Of a stretch of DNA of 6,070 bases, positions 5,269 to 6,070 are shown in pieces (the stretch's first letter is position 1; the number at the start of each line of letters is the position of its first letter). This DNA comes from Acidimicrobiia bacterium (lineage in GTDB: Bacteria; Actinomycetota; Acidimicrobiia; Spongiisociales; ZC4RG35). Under the pieces are notes generated by a model, which worked only from the letters and a program-made list of their open reading frames with translations, ran no database searches and was not told the origin of the DNA. The stretch is taken from positions 1 to 6,070 of the forward strand of contig WHTL01000247.1 in NCBI GenBank assembly GCA_009377735.1, given 5' to 3'. The translations under genes were made by a program, and so were the position numbers.

Positions 5269-5790
5269 ATGGCATTCTTTGACAAGTTCAAGAAGAAAGA
5301 TCGAGAGGAGCCCGAAGTCGGGGTAGAGGAGGAGGTGGTCTCTTCCGATGGGGAGGAGTCCACCGTCCCCGTTGAGGAGCCGACAGAGACTCCCAACGTA
5401 GAACCACCCCCCGAGGGGTCCTATCGAGCCGTGAGAATCGAGCAGGGTGCCAAGGGCTGGGGTGGTCCCCTCACCGTGAAGCCTGAACCGGGGAAGGATC
5501 TCATCTACTCGGTTACGGGTGGTGGGATACATCCACTCGCGCAGCACATCGCCGATCTCACCGGGGGTCGTGCCTTCGATGGATTCTCCTCCAGCGCCCC
5601 ATTCGAGGACATTGCGGTTGCGGTCATCGATTGTGGCGGCACCGCCCGCATCGGGGTCTATCCCATGAAGGGTGTCCTGACGGTCGATATCCACGGCACG
5701 TCACCGTCCGGCCCCCTGGCCCGGTTCATCACCGAGGAGAACTTCGTTTCAGGGGTCAAACCGGAGAACGTGTCTCCGGCGGAGGAATGA
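5269..5790 (+). CDS. PTS glucitol/sorbitol-type EIIB domain with N-terminal extension (N-terminal half of SrlE)
   Basis: EIIB takes phosphate from EIIA and passes it to the incoming polyol. Residues about 52-168 match the EIIB half of E. coli SrlE: RIEQGAKGWGGPL (56-68), HIADLTGGRAFDGF (93-106), AVAVIDCGGTARIGVYP (116-132), HGTSPSGPLARFITE (142-156) and FVSGVKPENV (159-168). Cys122 in VIDCGGT is the expected phosphorylated cysteine. Residues 1-51 have no counterpart in E. coli SrlE: MAFFDKFKKK looks like a short amphipathic basic/hydrophobic helix, followed by about 40 residues rich in Glu and Pro that should be unstructured. The start is supported by AAGGAGG 6 bases upstream. I infer a membrane-docking segment plus flexible linker that replaces the lost covalent link to EIIC. 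The gene follows the EIIC1 gene, the reverse of the domain order in E. coli, and its TGA overlaps the EIIA ATG by 4 bases. Confidence 0.92.
   Translation: MAFFDKFKKKDREEPEVGVEEEVVSSDGEESTVPVEEPTETPNVEPPPEGSYRAVRIEQGAKGWGGPLTVKPEPGKDLIYSVTGGGIHPLAQHIADLTGGRAFDGFSSSAPFEDIAVAVIDCGGTARIGVYPMKGVLTVDIHGTSPSGPLARFITEENFVSGVKPENVSPAEE
5761..5779 (+). promoter_or_regulatory. hairpin at the EIIB-EIIA junction
   Basis: A perfect 7-bp inverted repeat, CCGGAGA (5761-5767) and TCTCCGG (5773-5779) with a 5-base loop, ends two bases before the GGAGG (5781-5785) that precedes the EIIA start. It lies in the last codons of the EIIB gene. In the mRNA it could partly shield the EIIA start unless EIIB is being translated, tightening coupling. 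It may also be chance in GC-rich coding sequence. Confidence 0.3.
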
Positions 5791-6070
5791 GTGACGACAT
5801 CGTGTATGAGTCGGCGATCGTCTCCGTAGGCTCCGACGTGCCGATGTTCGCTGAAGAGGGAATGCTCATCATTTTCTCTGATTCAGCGCCTGATGAACTC
5901 CGTGACGTGGCGGTGATCCACGCCCATCCCGACACCGAGGTCGTGCCGGAAAGGGGGGACGTGGTCGAGATCGGCAGCCACGCACACCGGGTCACGGCAG
6001 TGGGTGACATCTCGGGAGACAACTTCCGCAATCTCGGCCACGTCACCTTCAAGATGAATGGCCTCAAGGA
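5787..6070 (+). CDS. srlB: PTS glucitol/sorbitol-type EIIA subunit (SrlB-like), 3' end outside the window
   Basis: EIIA receives phosphate from HPr in the cytoplasm and hands it to the EIIB cysteine. The 94 codons visible, from ATG 5787, resemble E. coli SrlB: MLIIFSDSAPDELRD (26-40), VIHAHPDTE (43-51), HRVTAVGDISGDNFRNLGHV (about 74-93 by alignment) and a following FKMNGLK. His45 in VIHAH aligns with the His43 I recall as the phosphorylated residue of E. coli SrlB; His47 is the neighbouring candidate. Full-length SrlB is about 120 residues, so roughly the last quarter is missing. The ATG overlaps the EIIB stop (ATGA). GGAGG sits only one base before the ATG, unusually close, so initiation probably depends on ribosomes ending EIIB; an in-frame GTG at 5802 would also give a SrlB-like N-terminus (VYESAIV). 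Confidence 0.9.
   Translation, partial: MSDDIVYESAIVSVGSDVPMFAEEGMLIIFSDSAPDELRDVAVIHAHPDTEVVPERGDVVEIGSHAHRVTAVGDISGDNFRNLGHVTFKMNGLK

Noticed and set aside
4768..5694. 308-codon minus-strand open frame opposite the EIIC1 and EIIB genes
   Set aside because: It spans two real genes and the gap between them on the other strand, and its product has low-complexity Ser/Thr/Pro-rich stretches typical of antisense translation.
4709..5790. Split of SrlE as a frameshift or pseudogene
   Set aside because: The halves are in reversed order relative to the fused protein, each has its own start and ribosome binding site, and all key motifs are intact.
1..6070. CRISPR arrays, tRNA or rRNA genes, insertion sequences, attachment sites
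   Set aside because: No direct repeats with spacers, cloverleaf sequences, transposase motifs or terminal repeats were seen on either strand.

Overview
The window is GC-rich, densely coding DNA with two gene blocks facing away from each other. It is most likely from a high-GC Gram-positive (Actinomycetota). The basis is the LeuC sequence, which resembles mycobacterial LeuC as I remember it, together with the base composition and several start codons that lack a Shine-Dalgarno sequence but have a -10-like element just upstream. I cannot fix the genus; a deep-branching lineage such as the Acidimicrobiia is only a guess.

Minus strand, about 1-2621: a macro-domain (ADP-ribose-binding) protein (2109-2621), then leuC (653-2059) and leuD (63-656), the two subunits of isopropylmalate isomerase for leucine biosynthesis. 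leuC and leuD overlap by 4 bases. A 7-bp GC-rich hairpin follows leuD.

Plus strand, 2718-6070: a complete SorC-family sugar-responsive regulator, a GutM-type membrane-associated activator, and the glucitol/sorbitol-type PTS transporter: the SrlA-type EIIC2 subunit, the EIIC1 domain of SrlE, the EIIB domain of SrlE, and the start of EIIA (SrlB-type), cut by the window end. Every junction is tight (1-bp or 4-bp overlaps, or 10-56 bp gaps with good ribosome binding sites), so this is probably one operon. EI and HPr, which feed phosphate to EIIA, and the polyol-phosphate dehydrogenase expected for catabolism are not in the window.

The 96-bp divergent gap (2622-2717) holds a perfect 10-bp palindrome and a plausible promoter for each direction, so the SorC regulator could control both itself and the macro-domain gene.

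Nothing here is a clearly new system. The most unusual point is the architecture of the PTS: the E. coli SrlE protein (EIIB then EIIC in one chain) is split into two genes in reversed order, and the freed EIIB has gained an N-terminal basic amphipathic segment plus an acidic, proline-rich linker that could hold it at the membrane.
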